Made by a program: the position numbers and the translations under genes. From positions 10,381,963 to 10,445,962 of the forward strand of contig JARUPZ010000003.1 in the NCBI GenBank assembly GCA_031213475.1: 64,000 bases of DNA. Direction: 5' to 3'. The notes beneath the pieces were generated by a model, which made no database searches, was not told the origin of the DNA, and saw only the letters and a program-made list of their open reading frames with translations. The DNA comes from Nereocystis luetkeana. Taxonomy: Eukaryota; Sar; Phaeophyceae; Laminariales; Laminariaceae. Shown piece by piece: positions 1 to 13,100 of the stretch. The first letter of the stretch is position 1, and each line of letters starts with the position of its first letter.

Positions 1-119
1 ACAGTGTCGAAAAATATCAAGGACAACAAAGAAAAAGGGAATGCTCTTGACTCTGATGACAGACAAAACAGCGAAAAGATGCACGTAACGATGATGATAG
101 TGAAATTGAGCGTAAGCTA

Positions 120-220
120 GAGGAGGAGGAGGAGGAGGAGGAGGACGGGGGCAGGAGGAGGAGGAGGAATAGGAGGAGGAGGAGGAGGAAGAGGAGGAAG
201 AGGAGGAGGGGGGGGGGGGG
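120..220. repeat. GGA-rich simple repeat ending in a G run
   Basis: Imperfect (GGA)n, broken by a few other bases, followed by a homopolymer G stretch directly before a family A element. Confidence 0.9.
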
Positions 221-229
221 GGAGCACTA

Positions 230-336
230 TTACGGGGGGCCATAGTTAACAGGACCAAATATGTAAGGTAAAAATGGTTAAACATATAGTTTTTTATGTG
301 TACCATAGGTTCTGTTAACCATGGTCCCCCCCGTAA
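230..336. mobile_element. Family A MITE, copy 1
   Basis: Inverted ends TTACGGGGGGCC / GGTCCCCCCGTAA around a ~80-bp AT-rich centre; about 107 bp. Confidence 0.9.
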
Positions 337-1038
337 CAATAGGAGGAGAAACAACGAACACTAATGATTGGTAATGATAACGATCATGGGAACGATCATG
401 ACCATGGTTGAGAGCGAGGCAGAAATGGACGTGAGCACGAGAAATGACAGCGAGAAAACCTCCCGCATCCACAGCACTTTAGATTGTGTTGCTTTCACTG
501 CCCTCTCTGATCACGAGCACCCGCGTTTACGGGGATAAAAAACGCTTCGAACTACCGGAGGACAACACACACAGTCAGTGCTAATCCTCCGGCAAAAATG
601 AGAACGTGAACCACAGCAGTTGGGCAGTGAAACAAAACTCGATCCCCCCACCGCGATCACTCTACCGCAAAACGAGCCCCTTGGGTGGGATGGGATCAGC
701 CAGACGCTTGATCCTCTTGGGGCAAAACTGCCGTCGCGTTTTGGGGACGAGCCAGTCGAATTAGAATTAACCTTAAGACAAGACTGCAGTCCTACTCGTC
801 TATAAAAATGGTCGGGCCAAAAGTTGCGGTTGCTAACCTACCACCGACTACTTTTGTGACAACTACCGGACGACTCGCACGAAATTCTTGGGAGATTTTT
901 TCTCCCCTGCCAACGACTGCATGTGTCCATGTATACCTCGTGCTTACTTCGCGGATACGAATAAAACCAGAGCGCCTTCCAAGAACAAACAAACAAATAA
1001 ACAAACAAAAAGTTGTAAATGGATTGTGTTTGGCTTAC
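337..1038. other. Intron tail, no further ABC exon recognised
   Basis: Downstream (gene sense) of the Q-loop exon. It holds a degenerate family B copy at about 706-803 (CGTTTTGGGGACGA half and GACTGCAGTCCT half). I find no Walker B or LSGGQ coding sequence on the minus strand, so the next exon is beyond position 1. Confidence 0.5.
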
Positions 1039-1166
1039 GGAAAAAGAAGTGATGAAGTCGTGCGCAAAGGCAGACTTGGCCGCCTTTTCTATTTCCGATG
1101 TCGTGGCCCCCCGGCTTTTCCTCTCTCGATGTTCTCGCGGATCGTTCCCGTGAAAAGCACCGGTTC
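1039..1166 (-). CDS. ABC transporter exon after Walker A exon (Q-loop region), frameshifted
   Basis: After a poly-C/CAG acceptor the exon opens EPVLFTGTIRENIERGKAG, the segment right after the Q-loop glutamine. The tail SEIEKAAKSAFAHDFITSFS is in another frame. The break is a run of six G (1107-1112, C on the plus strand). Length is 128 bp; 126 or 129 bp would keep phase 0/0. The donor is GTAAGC. The ~38 codons linking Walker A to this point are absent. Confidence 0.85.
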
Positions 1167-4100
1167 CTGGGGGGGGGGGGGAAACGAAAACGAAAACGAA
1201 ACGAAAATGAAAACGAAAAAACGAAAAACGAAAAAACGAAGAGTGAAAAAAGAAAAACGATCGTTGACAAAACTAGAAAATATATGTATATGTTTAATAT
1301 ATACCTGGTATAATACATGTAAAATGGAAAACGGAAAATAAAAAACGAAAAAACGAAAGACGAAGAAACGGAACATCAAAACAACAAGGAATTTGGGGCA
1401 AAAGAAAAACAAACACGATAGAACGAAAAAAACGAAAACAGCACAAAGAACTGGAACACATTTCGTGATAGAACTACTGCTGTAACTACCCGACATGAAA
1501 AAAAGTACTGCTGCTATACGTACAGCATGGCTATGACATTATCCCCCACACATTTGACGTATTCNNNNNNNNNNNNNNNNNNNNNNNNNNNNNNNNNNNN
1601 NNNNNNNNNNNNNNNNNNNNNNNNNNNNNNNNNNNNNNNNNNNNNNNNNNNNNNNNNNNNNNNNTAACAATAGCGAAATATGTAGGCACTCTTTAAACCC
1701 CTTTAGCACCGCACTCCCATCTGTGGGGACAAAACACTCTAATTATAAGTAGTTTGTTCCCAAAACGGGACTGGGGTCCTAAAGAGGGTTAATATGCCCC
1801 CCCCGTAGTATTACGGGGGACCGTAGTTAATAGGACCTATGGTATACATAAAAAACCTACCAGGTATATATTTAACCATTTTTACGAACAATACTTGGTC
1901 CTATCAACTATGGTCCCCCGTAATAGTACGACAAACCGCACGTCAGGAGTCCCATTTTGGGGTACAAAGCCAGTAAAGTTCTAAATCATTTGTCACCCTC
2001 CGCCCCCCCCCCCCCCCCCCCCCCCCCGAAAACAAAATGGGACTGAAAAGGTGAAGGCGGGCGTCCGGACGTTTTTGCCCATTTTCATTTCGTGCGCCGA
2101 CAAAAAAAACACACACACAAACACAGAGAGACACGATTCGCTCGTGATAAGTAAGTACCAGGTACTGGGAAAAACGAACTGAAGCTCTAACCTTCGTGAC
2201 CGTCGACTTGCCGCCACCGGACGGTCCGACGAGAGCCAGGGTCTCCCCGGGGAGCGACGCTGATGGACACAGCATCCAGGACCTTGTCGTCAGGCCTCGT
2301 CGGGTAGGAAAACCCGACCTGCCCATTTAATTCAAGTAAACAGTGCATTTCGCGCGAAGCAAAGGGGGGGAGGGGAGAAGGGGGTCACGAACACCGACCT
2401 ACTCATTCAATGATACGTATATATTACTATTAAGGCTTGAAACTAATATTACTAGTGCATTTCTAAAGCAAGCAAATTATGAGGAGAAGGAGGAGGGTCT
2501 GGCCGCACGGCAAAGCAGGGCCACGGGGAGAAAATACTTGAGAGACTCCCTTGAGGGGGGTCCAATCCAAAATAACACCGGTCCGTGTATTCTGATATTG
2601 TAGCCTCTGTTTTTGTGACCACGGCCTAGATTTCAGGGAGCTCAAGCTATTCTTCGTGTGAGAACATCATCACCACCATCATCATCATCATCATCATCAT
2701 TATCACCACCATCATCATAATCATCATCATCACCATTATGATGATGCAAATCAAACGAGGCCGCATTAAAATATATATAATATATATATATATATAATAT
2801 ATATAAACAAAACTATAAACTCGTTTGCTCTGGACGGTCGCTGTCACGGCGTTTCGGTAGTCTTTCGCACGATTGTCAACCCTGATTCGCGAGAGCTTTA
2901 AACTTTTCGCGAGTAGACGGATTTTTTATATTTTGTATACATACTGGTATGTAGGTATTTCTGGTAAATACTATACCTGCAAACGAGGCCACAATACAAA
3001 ACACACACACCTGGTAAATATTACGCCTACTCTTGTAGTACCAGGTACCGGTATATATATACCGATATACCGATAGATACACATGCCGGCTTCATTTTGA
3101 TATGTGGTCGCGCACGAACTCCCCCCCCCTCCCTCTATGGTCATACGACTACCGCCATGCATGAGATCGAGTACATCTCTCCTATCGAGTACACCCCCCC
3201 CCCCCCGGCGCCCGCGGGTCGTCCTTTTCGTTGCGGGCGATACAATCCTTTCAGCGCTGCAGTCCCGTTTCGGAGACAAACCACTCCCAATCTGAGTCGT
3301 TTGAGTCTTTTTTCTGACCATAATGGTAGTGCAGCCCTAACAAAGGGCTAGGGTTAGTTAACATCACCCCCCCTCCCCCCCCCCCCAAAAAATAAATAAT
3401 AATAATAAATCTTCAGTACAGCAGGCAGTAGTTTTCACCCATGGTGGCTTTATTCATTCACGCCGGCGATCACTGCCATCGTTCTGTGGGCTATTCTGTG
3501 GTGCCCCACCATTTTTGGAGGAACTTTTGTCAGAAATTCTCTTTTTCCAAGGGGCTACTATTACGGGGGACCATAGTTAATAGGACCTATGGTACACATA
3601 AAAACCTATATATTTAACAATTTTTACTCACAATATTTGGTCCTATTAACTATGGTCCCCCGTAATACAGGGGACCATAGTAAATAGGACCAAATAATGT
3701 TGGAAAAAAAAGGGAAAACTACAGTTTTTTGTGTGTACCGTAGGTCCTATTATTTACTGTGGTGTCCCCCGTAACAGCGTGTTATCACTCTGTCCCGAAA
3801 TATAAACACCGTTTGATTCAACAATGGATGTTCAACCGGTCGGTGCTTATATCATGGGACAGAGTGGTGTATCACATGGCACCCCTGGTAGCCTGGTAGC
3901 TCCTACAGCAGCATGGCCGTGCCGAGCCATTTTACCCCTCTCAAAGCATACCAGGTATATATACTTGTCTGGAAAGAAAAAAAAAAAAAAAAACTTGTAG
4001 GGAAAACTGAACTGCACCCTCCGTTTTGGGAAACTAACTACTTGGAATTTGACTGGTTTGCCCCCCAAAACGGAACTGCAGCACTAAAGGGGTTGCACAG

Positions 4101-7100
4101 ATAGCTCTTAAACCGCTCTTAAACTGCGACCCCTGCTGCTACTTCCATACATACATGCAAATTAAGAGACCGGCTGTTTAACCCCTTTAGGACCCCAGTC
4201 CCGTTTTGGGGACAAACTACTTGAAATTTGAATGGTTTGTCCCCAAAACGGGACTGCGGTTCTAAAAGGGTTAAGGCGCGTCAACACCGCTTTGGGGGAG
4301 GGGGGGGGGGGGGGGGGGGGGGGAGGGGTTACCTATTTACTCCCTCAGTGCACTGTCTTCTTTCTAACTGGCAAGTGTCGGTTAGTGTGAGAGGGGTCGG
4401 GGCATTCGATGCTTCCATTAAGTCCAAGAAATTACATAACTGCCTTGGTCAGTCGCATCAATCTCCGAAACGTGCCTGTAAACTTTCGGGCAGCTCTGCC
4501 CCGAAACAGAAACGCAAGCCCTGCCGCATTTGTTGCTCGCGCTAACACCCTTAAGGCGCCTACATTTCCGGACAGAGGGGTGATTTTTTCGTCATTCCTG
4601 TACCCCAAAAACCCTCACCATATATGTATGTATACATAATAATATATATACTCCGGTATAACATATATACCAGGTTCGTATAAAATACATATACTTAGTA
4701 CATCACTCTGGAACTTACTGTCAAGAACATCGGGGGTAACAACATCAATAAATACCGGTTCCGACGTTTGACGTCCGGGTGGGCAACACATGAAAAAAAA
4801 AACGCACACACACATGAGCATGCACATCATGCCTACAACGCACTCAGCAGTACTTTTACTGCAATAGTTCTCGGGGGTATTCTTTCACTCCAATGATATT
4901 TCTCGAGGTGTCCTTCCACTCCCACAGAGCGTTATTGGAGCCTGTCCCGCCCTGCCACCAAAACTATATTTTTTCTTTCTTTTGTTTTTATACGAGAACA
5001 GAACCAGCGCACCTCCCGTAGCTCGAGGCTCCCCTCCACCTGCCCGGGCGCCGCGCCCTCGAGGCTCGAGGCGTCGATGGGCGGCGTCCTCTCCAGCGTG
5101 TCGAACACCCGGTAGCCCGCCTGCTTCGCCGCGCCGAGGGCGGTGAGGCCCGGAGCCATCTGCCCCAACGACATCGCTCCGATCAGGACTCCGAAGATGG
5201 TCGTGATCACTTGACCCTGAAGACGCGACCGCGACGGCCACCGAAGTCATCGCCATAACATAGTGGTGGTGGTGGTGGTGGTGGTGGTAAGCAGTGTGTA
5301 GAGCAGCACAAACAGTAGAGAGAGGTAGAAAGAGTAGTAGTACCAGCAGCAGTCGTTTGCAGGATTGGTGGTGGTGGTGTGTAGCAGCGGTAGTAGCAGC
5401 AGCAACACCAGAAACGGGAGCGGCGGAAGCAAAAAGCAGCAGCAGAGGCACAAGCAGAAGCAGCAGAAGCAAAAGCAGCAAGAGCAAAAAAAAAAAAGGG
5501 TTACCACAACGGAGATACAACGAGGGTTACGGGAGCGGTTACACCGCAACGACACTTACAACAAACGCTTATGATGACGACCGTTAGAACGACGACAGTT
5601 ACAGCCACTACGGTTGCCACAGCAACACAACACAATACAAGCAACTACCACTACACGACGACATTTAATATGCCCGACACCTCCACTGCCGACAGCTGCA
5701 ACGATGACGGTTACGACAACAGCTACAACGATAACGGTTACGACAACAGCTACAACGATAACGGTTACGACAACAGCTACAACGATAACGGTTACGGCAA
5801 CGTCTACAGCAACAGTTACAACAACGAACACAACGAGCGGTCCAACGATACCCGTTACAACCACTGTTAAAAACAGCGAACGACGGTTACAGCGGCGACG
5901 GTTACAACGGCCGCTACAACAACGACCACTCACTGCAACGACACACCACCGCGACAACCAACACTACCATACAACGACAACTAGAACGACGATTTTCGAG
6001 CCAAGGAACGAAACACGCAACAGCACAAACAACACAAACAACACACACAACACACAAAAACTACACGAAACCGAAAGAAAAAAAAAACGACGAACAGACA
6101 CATGGACGGTGGCGACGGAACCAACGCCCTCACCTTCCCTCCGCTAAACACCAAAGCAACAGACAAACGACGAACCACCGCTGAAAAACGAGAGCGGGGC
6201 TAAAAATTCCGTTTTTTTTCTTTGTTTGTTTGTTTCTCGCAATCGGACGGCGGCTCTCGCTTACCCCCGAGGCGCAGTCGCTCTCGCACCCGGCCTCGAG
6301 ATCATCCGCCACCAGCTTCGTCCCGTACCAGAAGGCCAGGGCGTACCCAAGGAAAAAGCTGGCGAAGAGAGTGGCTGTGCCTACACCCTTGTTAACACCT
6401 GAGGAGGGGGGGGGGGGGAGTACTCATTATCATGGATGGCCGAAGTCGTATGACCAGGGGGGGTTAAGACTTGAGGAGGGGGGGGGGGGGGGGGGGCTCA
6501 TTATCATGGATGGCCAAAGTCGTATGACCAGGGGGGGTTAACACCTGAGGAGGGGGGAGGGGGGGGGCTCAATATCATGGATGGCCAAAGTCGTATGACC
6601 AGGGGGGGTTAACACCTGAGGAGGGGGGACGGGTGTACTCGATAGGAGAGATGTACTCGACCTCATGCATGGCCGTAGTCGTATGACCATAGACCCTCGC
6701 ATCCCTACAATGCCGGGACGGAGCATGTCGGGTTTTCACCGACCAGGCAGACATTGCTTGCACCAAGCGCGAAGCGCCGTGAGGTGGAGGGCGAGTCGCA
6801 CGAAGGGTGAGCTGCATCCTACGAAGAACCGCTATTGAGGCGGACTTGCATATGGATGACAGCTTCAATGAGTTAATTTAATTTCCGGTGTAGGCATTCC
6901 CAGAGACGGCAGTGGGAGTACTATGTAACTGCCTCTTGGGTGTCTTACCTTGAACACTACGTGATACGATCAATTCCCTTGTGCGGAGTAAAGGTTATTT
7001 TCCTCGCACAGATGATCTAACTCGACAACCAGCTGTGGGCGACCGCCAAAAAGAAGAAGCAAAATAAAAAAACGGTACCCTGGTTGTCTAGCTCACGGGA

Positions 7101-10100
7101 GCGGCATGAGGGGGGGGGGGGGGGTACTCATTGTCATGGATAGCCGAAGACGTATGACCTGGGGGGGGCATGAACGGGGGGAGGGGTGGCGGGGAGGGTG
7201 TACTCGATATCATCATGCATGGCTGTAGTCGTGTGACCATAAATGACCACAGACCCGTTTCAGACGACACTGCTGTCGGTTGGAGGGGGACCCAGTTGCG
7301 CGCTCTCGGCCAATGCCGGGACGAAGCACGTCGGGTTTTCACCGACCAGGCGCAGACATTGCTTGCTTGCACCGAGCGCGAAGCGAAACGTGAGGTATTC
7401 GGCGAGTCGCATGAAGGGTGAGCTCCATCGTACTACAGTAAGAGCCGCTTGTGAGGCGGACTTGCACATGGACTACAGCTGCAATGAGCTAGTCTACTTT
7501 CCGGTGTGGCCACTGCCAGAGACAGCAATGGGTTTTTACTAGGTAACTGCCGCGTAGGTCCTTTACCATAAACACTACCAGTACATGATGCTTTTCTTTT
7601 TTCTTTTTTCTTATCCTCCGGCGGATTGGTAAAAATAAGCTCGATCCCTTTAGCACCGCAGTCCCGTTTTGGGAGCAAACGACTTGAAATTTGAGTAGTT
7701 TGTCCCCAAAAGCGGACTGCGGTTCTAAAAACGTTAAGCTCACCACACTTCCACGTTCTCGTGTCGTGTGGCAATTTAACCTATAGCTCCTGTGATATCT
7801 CTTGTGCGGAGTAAAGGTTCTCCACCCGGCACAAATGATCTGTAACTCGATCGCCAAGCCGTGACCGACGGCCGAAAAAAAAACAAACAAAAAAAGTACG
7901 CTGGTTGTCTGCTGTAGCGCACGTAATGAGCGGCTGGTGAGCTGCATGTTTTACAGTATCGTTGCCAAACGAAGTCAACCCAACCTATTCAAAATAAAGG
8001 GAGGGAGGGAGAGGGAGGGAGGGGGAGATTGGGTACGATCAAGCACGCCGAGGAGGAGGAGGAATAGGGGGAGGAGGAGGGTTGCAGATTGGCGCCCCCT
8101 ATGTAAATACCGGTTCGTGTTGGCTTCGGCGTCTATCCTTTTACCAATTAGAGTTGCTTGTTTAAAAAACGCGTCGACAAGCCAGTCAGCCCCCCCCCCT
8201 CCCCCCCCCCCCCCCCCATCCCTCCCCCACAACAGCCCCCTTACACGCCCCCCCCCCCTCCCCCCCTCCCCCCCCTCCCCCCCCCCTCGTACCCTCCTCG
8301 TTGGCTTCGGCGTCTATCCTTTTAGCAATCCGAGTTTCTTGTCTCACATTGCGGGCAAAAGCCCGCCAGCTCACCCCCTCCTCCCCCCCCCCCCCCAAAA
8401 AAAAAAAAGAAAAGAAGAGAAAAGAAAACAAAATCACTCACCAGCCTTGATGCCCGCGATTTCAGCGCCGTTCAGGTGTGACGAATACCTCTTGAACTCA
8501 ATCTCCTCCGCCGTGAGCGAGGCCACCGTTCGCACCGACGCAATGACTTCGTTCGCCACCCCTCCCGCCTTGGAGTAGTGGTCCGCACCCTGCCCGGTAG
8601 CCTTGGAAACCACGGTCACCAGCACGAACGTCGACAGGGCTATGAATGGAAAGCCTGGGGAGGCGGGCGGGCGGTAGGGGGAGGGGGGTTAGTTGATGTA
8701 TTCACACATGGGCAACATCGCAACTGTCAAGACATGCTGACTTTCAGAAAGCGAGGGACAGGAGGGGGGGGGGGGGGGGGGGGGGGGGTGTACTCGATAG
8801 GAGAGATGTACTCGATAGCATGCATGGACCCTCGCATTCCTACAATGCCGGGACGGAGCACGTCGGGTTTTCACCGACCAGGCAGGCATTGCTTGCACCA
8901 AGCATGAAGCACCGTGAGGTGGAGGGCGAGTCGCATGAAGGGTGAGCTGCATCCTACCAAGAACCGCTTGTGAGCGAACTTGCATATGGATGACAGCTTC
9001 AACAAGTTGATTTAATTTCCGGTGTAGACAGGTCCAGAGACAGCAATGGAGGGGGGGGGGGGGGAGGGGGGTGTACTCGATAGGAAGATATGTGCTCGAT
9101 CTCATGCATGGCCATCGTCGTATGACCGAGGAGAGGGGGGGGGTACTCAACATCATGCATGGCCGTAGTCGTATGACCAGGGGCCGAAAAGTACTGTTTA
9201 TAGGTGATCAACACTTGAAGCTCACTCATGCTGTGCACGTTGTTGAGGATTGGCAAACGCAAAAAAACACGAATTACGAAAAAAAAAATAACAAAAAAAA
9301 ACAAGAGACTGACTCACAGGCGAGCATGACGGCCGCCAGCTTGGGCAGCACGGTGAAGGCGATGATGAACGTCGCCAGAAAGACGGTGAAGTTCATCACG
9401 GTGTCCGCAACCTGACCAGCAAGCGGGACAGGGCATTGAGGAGGGGTACGAGTACGAGCACGAGTACGAGTGCAGTGTTGGTCCCTCTATGGTGCCGATT
9501 GAATAGCGCCTGTTCAATCGCTTGGCACACACACAGGTAGGGTTGCCTAGTGTGGAAGTTTGCTGAGTAGTTGCCGGCTGCGGCGATGGAAAGTGCTGGT
9601 ATCGTACCGGCACCATACAGGGACGAGTATTACAGGGGACCACAGTAAATAAAACCAAATATTGTGAGTAAAAATAGGTAAATATATACCAGGTACCTGG
9701 TAGGTTTTTGTGTACACCATAGGTCCTATTAACTATGGTCCCTCGTAATAATGTATGCACGTCGGGTGTGAAATATTTCAACCTGTCTTACCACGCACAA
9801 AAAGGGGGAGGGGTATGTATGTACGAGTACGAGTATACATATCGGGTGTGAATTCGATGTTTTTGAAAAAAAAAAACGAATTTTCGTAAAAAAAAGTTGA
9901 ATACGCACACTCTTGCAAAAAAATGAAAAAAAGCGAAGCATTCAATACGTACGTAACGTAACGTTCTTGAGCCAAGCTACCACCACTGCCAATACTACTG
10001 TCACTTCCATCACCACTACTGCTGGAAAATTTTAGACTATTATTTCGAAGGACCCTATTACGGGGGACCATAGTTAATAGGACCTATGGTATACATAAAA

Positions 10101-13100
10101 ACCTATATATTAACCATTTTTACAAAAAAAAAATGGTCCTATTAACTATGGTCCCCCGTAATAGTAAACATGACCAAATTTTGTTAGTAAAAACAGGCAA
10201 ATACGTAGGTTTATTGTGAGTAGGCCCTACCAGGTATTTACTATGGTCCCCTGTAATACTACTATTAACCAATACCGCTACTACACAGCGATGAAAAAAA
10301 TACATACAAAATTATCACTAGATGTACAAAACGCGCAAGACGATTATGCGGTCCGGTACGAGACTTTGATCAGTTCAGTCTGATCGTGAATAGAAGGTAC
10401 TACATAATGTGAAGAATTGAGGTGTCCACCTCATGTGTTCGATCAGAGTGGCTGGTACTTCCAAGCGCACCACTACAAATAACGTATTCACACAGTGCCT
10501 GGTGCCAGCAAAACAAAACAGGCAAACAATAATACTCATGTATTCTGCCATATTGTGTGAGTGTTGCGTTGGAAAAAAAGCCTCCGGCCGTTGCTGCGGA
10601 TATTTCATCCCGGAGGATCACCCTCCTGCGAGCATCGTACTCCTCCTCCTCCCACCTCGTACGTAGTAGATTTTCCGAGGCTTTACTTCAAGTTGGACAA
10701 CAGGGGCTGATGGTGGGTGGCTTTCTACACCTATGCTCTGTTTTTTTTTTCCAACATTTTGTTCGACCACTCTCGCAAGCCACGTTGAGTTCCACTTAGA
10801 CTGCTGAATATATTGATGTGCATGACACAACCATAAAGCGGTATCCTACAAACACAATTACCAGGTTCGTAAAAAAGCAAACACCAGGTACATATATATG
10901 TGTATCAAATTCAAAACCACAGCAGCAGTAAACCTAGTATAGGCTTCTCGTTCGGCAGAGGGCGGTGCGGTGCTGGTGCAACTCTGCTGGGCCCGGCGCG
11001 AGCTGTGCACGCCCGAGCCAAAGGCACTCACGAGTGAGCATCTCTCACTTGCACTCTTGCTTCTGGTCGAGATTTCACAACGTGTATCCGTCGGTAGACC
11101 CCACGACTATCAAAAAGGGCGTTAACCCGTCCGTCGGCATCAAAACTTGCATCTCATCTTGTCCTATGGACTCCGAAACGTTTTGCATGTACATATATAT
11201 CAATTACTTATCATCATATATACTCACCAGGTAGTATATATATAATATAATACCCGGATATATATATATATATATATATATCTCGTGGTACCACAAAAAA
11301 ACAAAAACCCTGGTGCTCGTACGTACCAGGCACGAAACATATGCCTCGTACAAAAACCAGCATCTATTGAGTGTGCTCAAGAAACACGACGGAGATGTTC
11401 CATCTAATGTAGGGGAAGTGGACTAAAAATATTACGTAACAAACGCTACTCGAATTTAGGGCTTCTAAACTCGCTTTTCCACCACATTCTCCCTCGCTAA
11501 ACCTGACTTATCTCTCCTTGCGAGTAAGTCAGGAACCCCGATGAGACTCCGAGTATCCAAGTTTTACCTCCGACTTTTCGGTACCGGACTCAGTATGCAA
11601 TTATCGCATTGCTCTCATCGTTCTTTCCTGGGTGTTTTCTAAGTGAGTGAGTTTTACAGGTTCTTGAATATGAGATATTCCCCTTTTATCCTTTCTTCGG
11701 GGGATGAAGGCGAGGATCGAACCACGGACCTCGCTCTTCAAAATCACGTCTTGCCGACGACGCCATTGTAGGGAAAGTAGACTAAAAATGTTACGTAACA
11801 AACGCTACTCGAATTTAGGGCTTCTAAACTCGCTTTTTTACCACACTAACATTAGGGAGTTCCATATATTGATGTGGGATTATAAGAACGGGATATGTAG
11901 GCGGATAATCCGCGAGACAAACGGGAGAGAAGCGTGGTGGATAATCACGTGCATGCTTCGCCGTCCGCTGAACGAGAGATGGTAGGCGGATAATCAGCGG
12001 GGCGAACGGGAGGTTTATTGTGCCGGCAATGTGGTGGATAATCACGTGCATGCTTCGCCATCGGCTGTCACTCGACAGCTCGGATATATAATACACAAGG
12101 GGAGTTCCGTGTTAATTGTCTGGAGTCAACCACGCGTTCCCGTGCCAGCCGCGTCTACACCTTTAGAGATCAATCAACACACTAGTGAAAACCAGTGATC
12201 TTCTACTGGCAAGCGTAGCCTAGGCCAACCACCTAGAGAGGTGGGAACCTTCCGGCACGTCTGGTTCAGATGGCATGTCTAGTCAGGAAGTAAGCGCGGC
12301 AATTGAGAAGATGCTGAAGATGCAGGAGAAGATCGAGGTCCTGGAAAGGAAGCTAGAGGAGCAGAAGCTGGGCGCCGAGAAGGACGAGGCCGCGAGAGGG
12401 AACGGAGGAGGGGGGCGGTGGGGGGGGGCGAGAGGAGAAGCAGCTGCGAGGGAACAAGCAGCGTCGACGGTGCCGAAACCCGGGCTGGGAGCCCATTCAG
12501 ACACGTGACCAAACACTTCTTAATACCGCCCCAGTTTATCCCAGTCGAGACCCCCCGAAGTTCGATAACATAGAAGCCCACTTTAGTATGTGGCGCAGTA
12601 AGTTCGAAGCGTACCTTGTCATCCCTAGGGTACCTTCATGTATCAAGCACGTCAAACCCTGTTATGGTTGGTGACGTGAGGGTGTCGGAGGAGGGGCTTA
12701 GCATCCAGGCACTCTCCTCAAGAGATTAGGCATGCGCTACTAGTCTGTGGATTGATGATGGAAGCGATGACTGGATACGCGATGGCGGAGTTTAGAACGC
12801 AGAAGGCACTGCCGCCAAGTGGTGCTTGGAAAGAACTAGAAGACCTACTACATGCCTAGGACGATAGCTGCCACATATAAGCTACAGAGAGAGTTAGAGA
12901 CCATCAGAATGGTCGAGGGTGAGAACCCCATCGCCCCCCCCCCCCTCCGTTCCTTCTCGCGGCGCGTCCTTCTCGGCGCCCAGCTTCTGCTCCTCTGTCA
13001 TCCTTTTCCAGGACCTCGATCTTATCCTGCATCTTCAGCGTCTTCTCCGCACCTCCACCACCGGCAGGCTGCGCACCCCCGGCGTACAAAGCATGCTGAT

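Noticed and set aside
5571..6147. Plus-strand Asn/Thr/Tyr-rich open frames
   Set aside because: They follow the 27-bp repeat and CAACG-rich tract within intron 7; no start context or domain.
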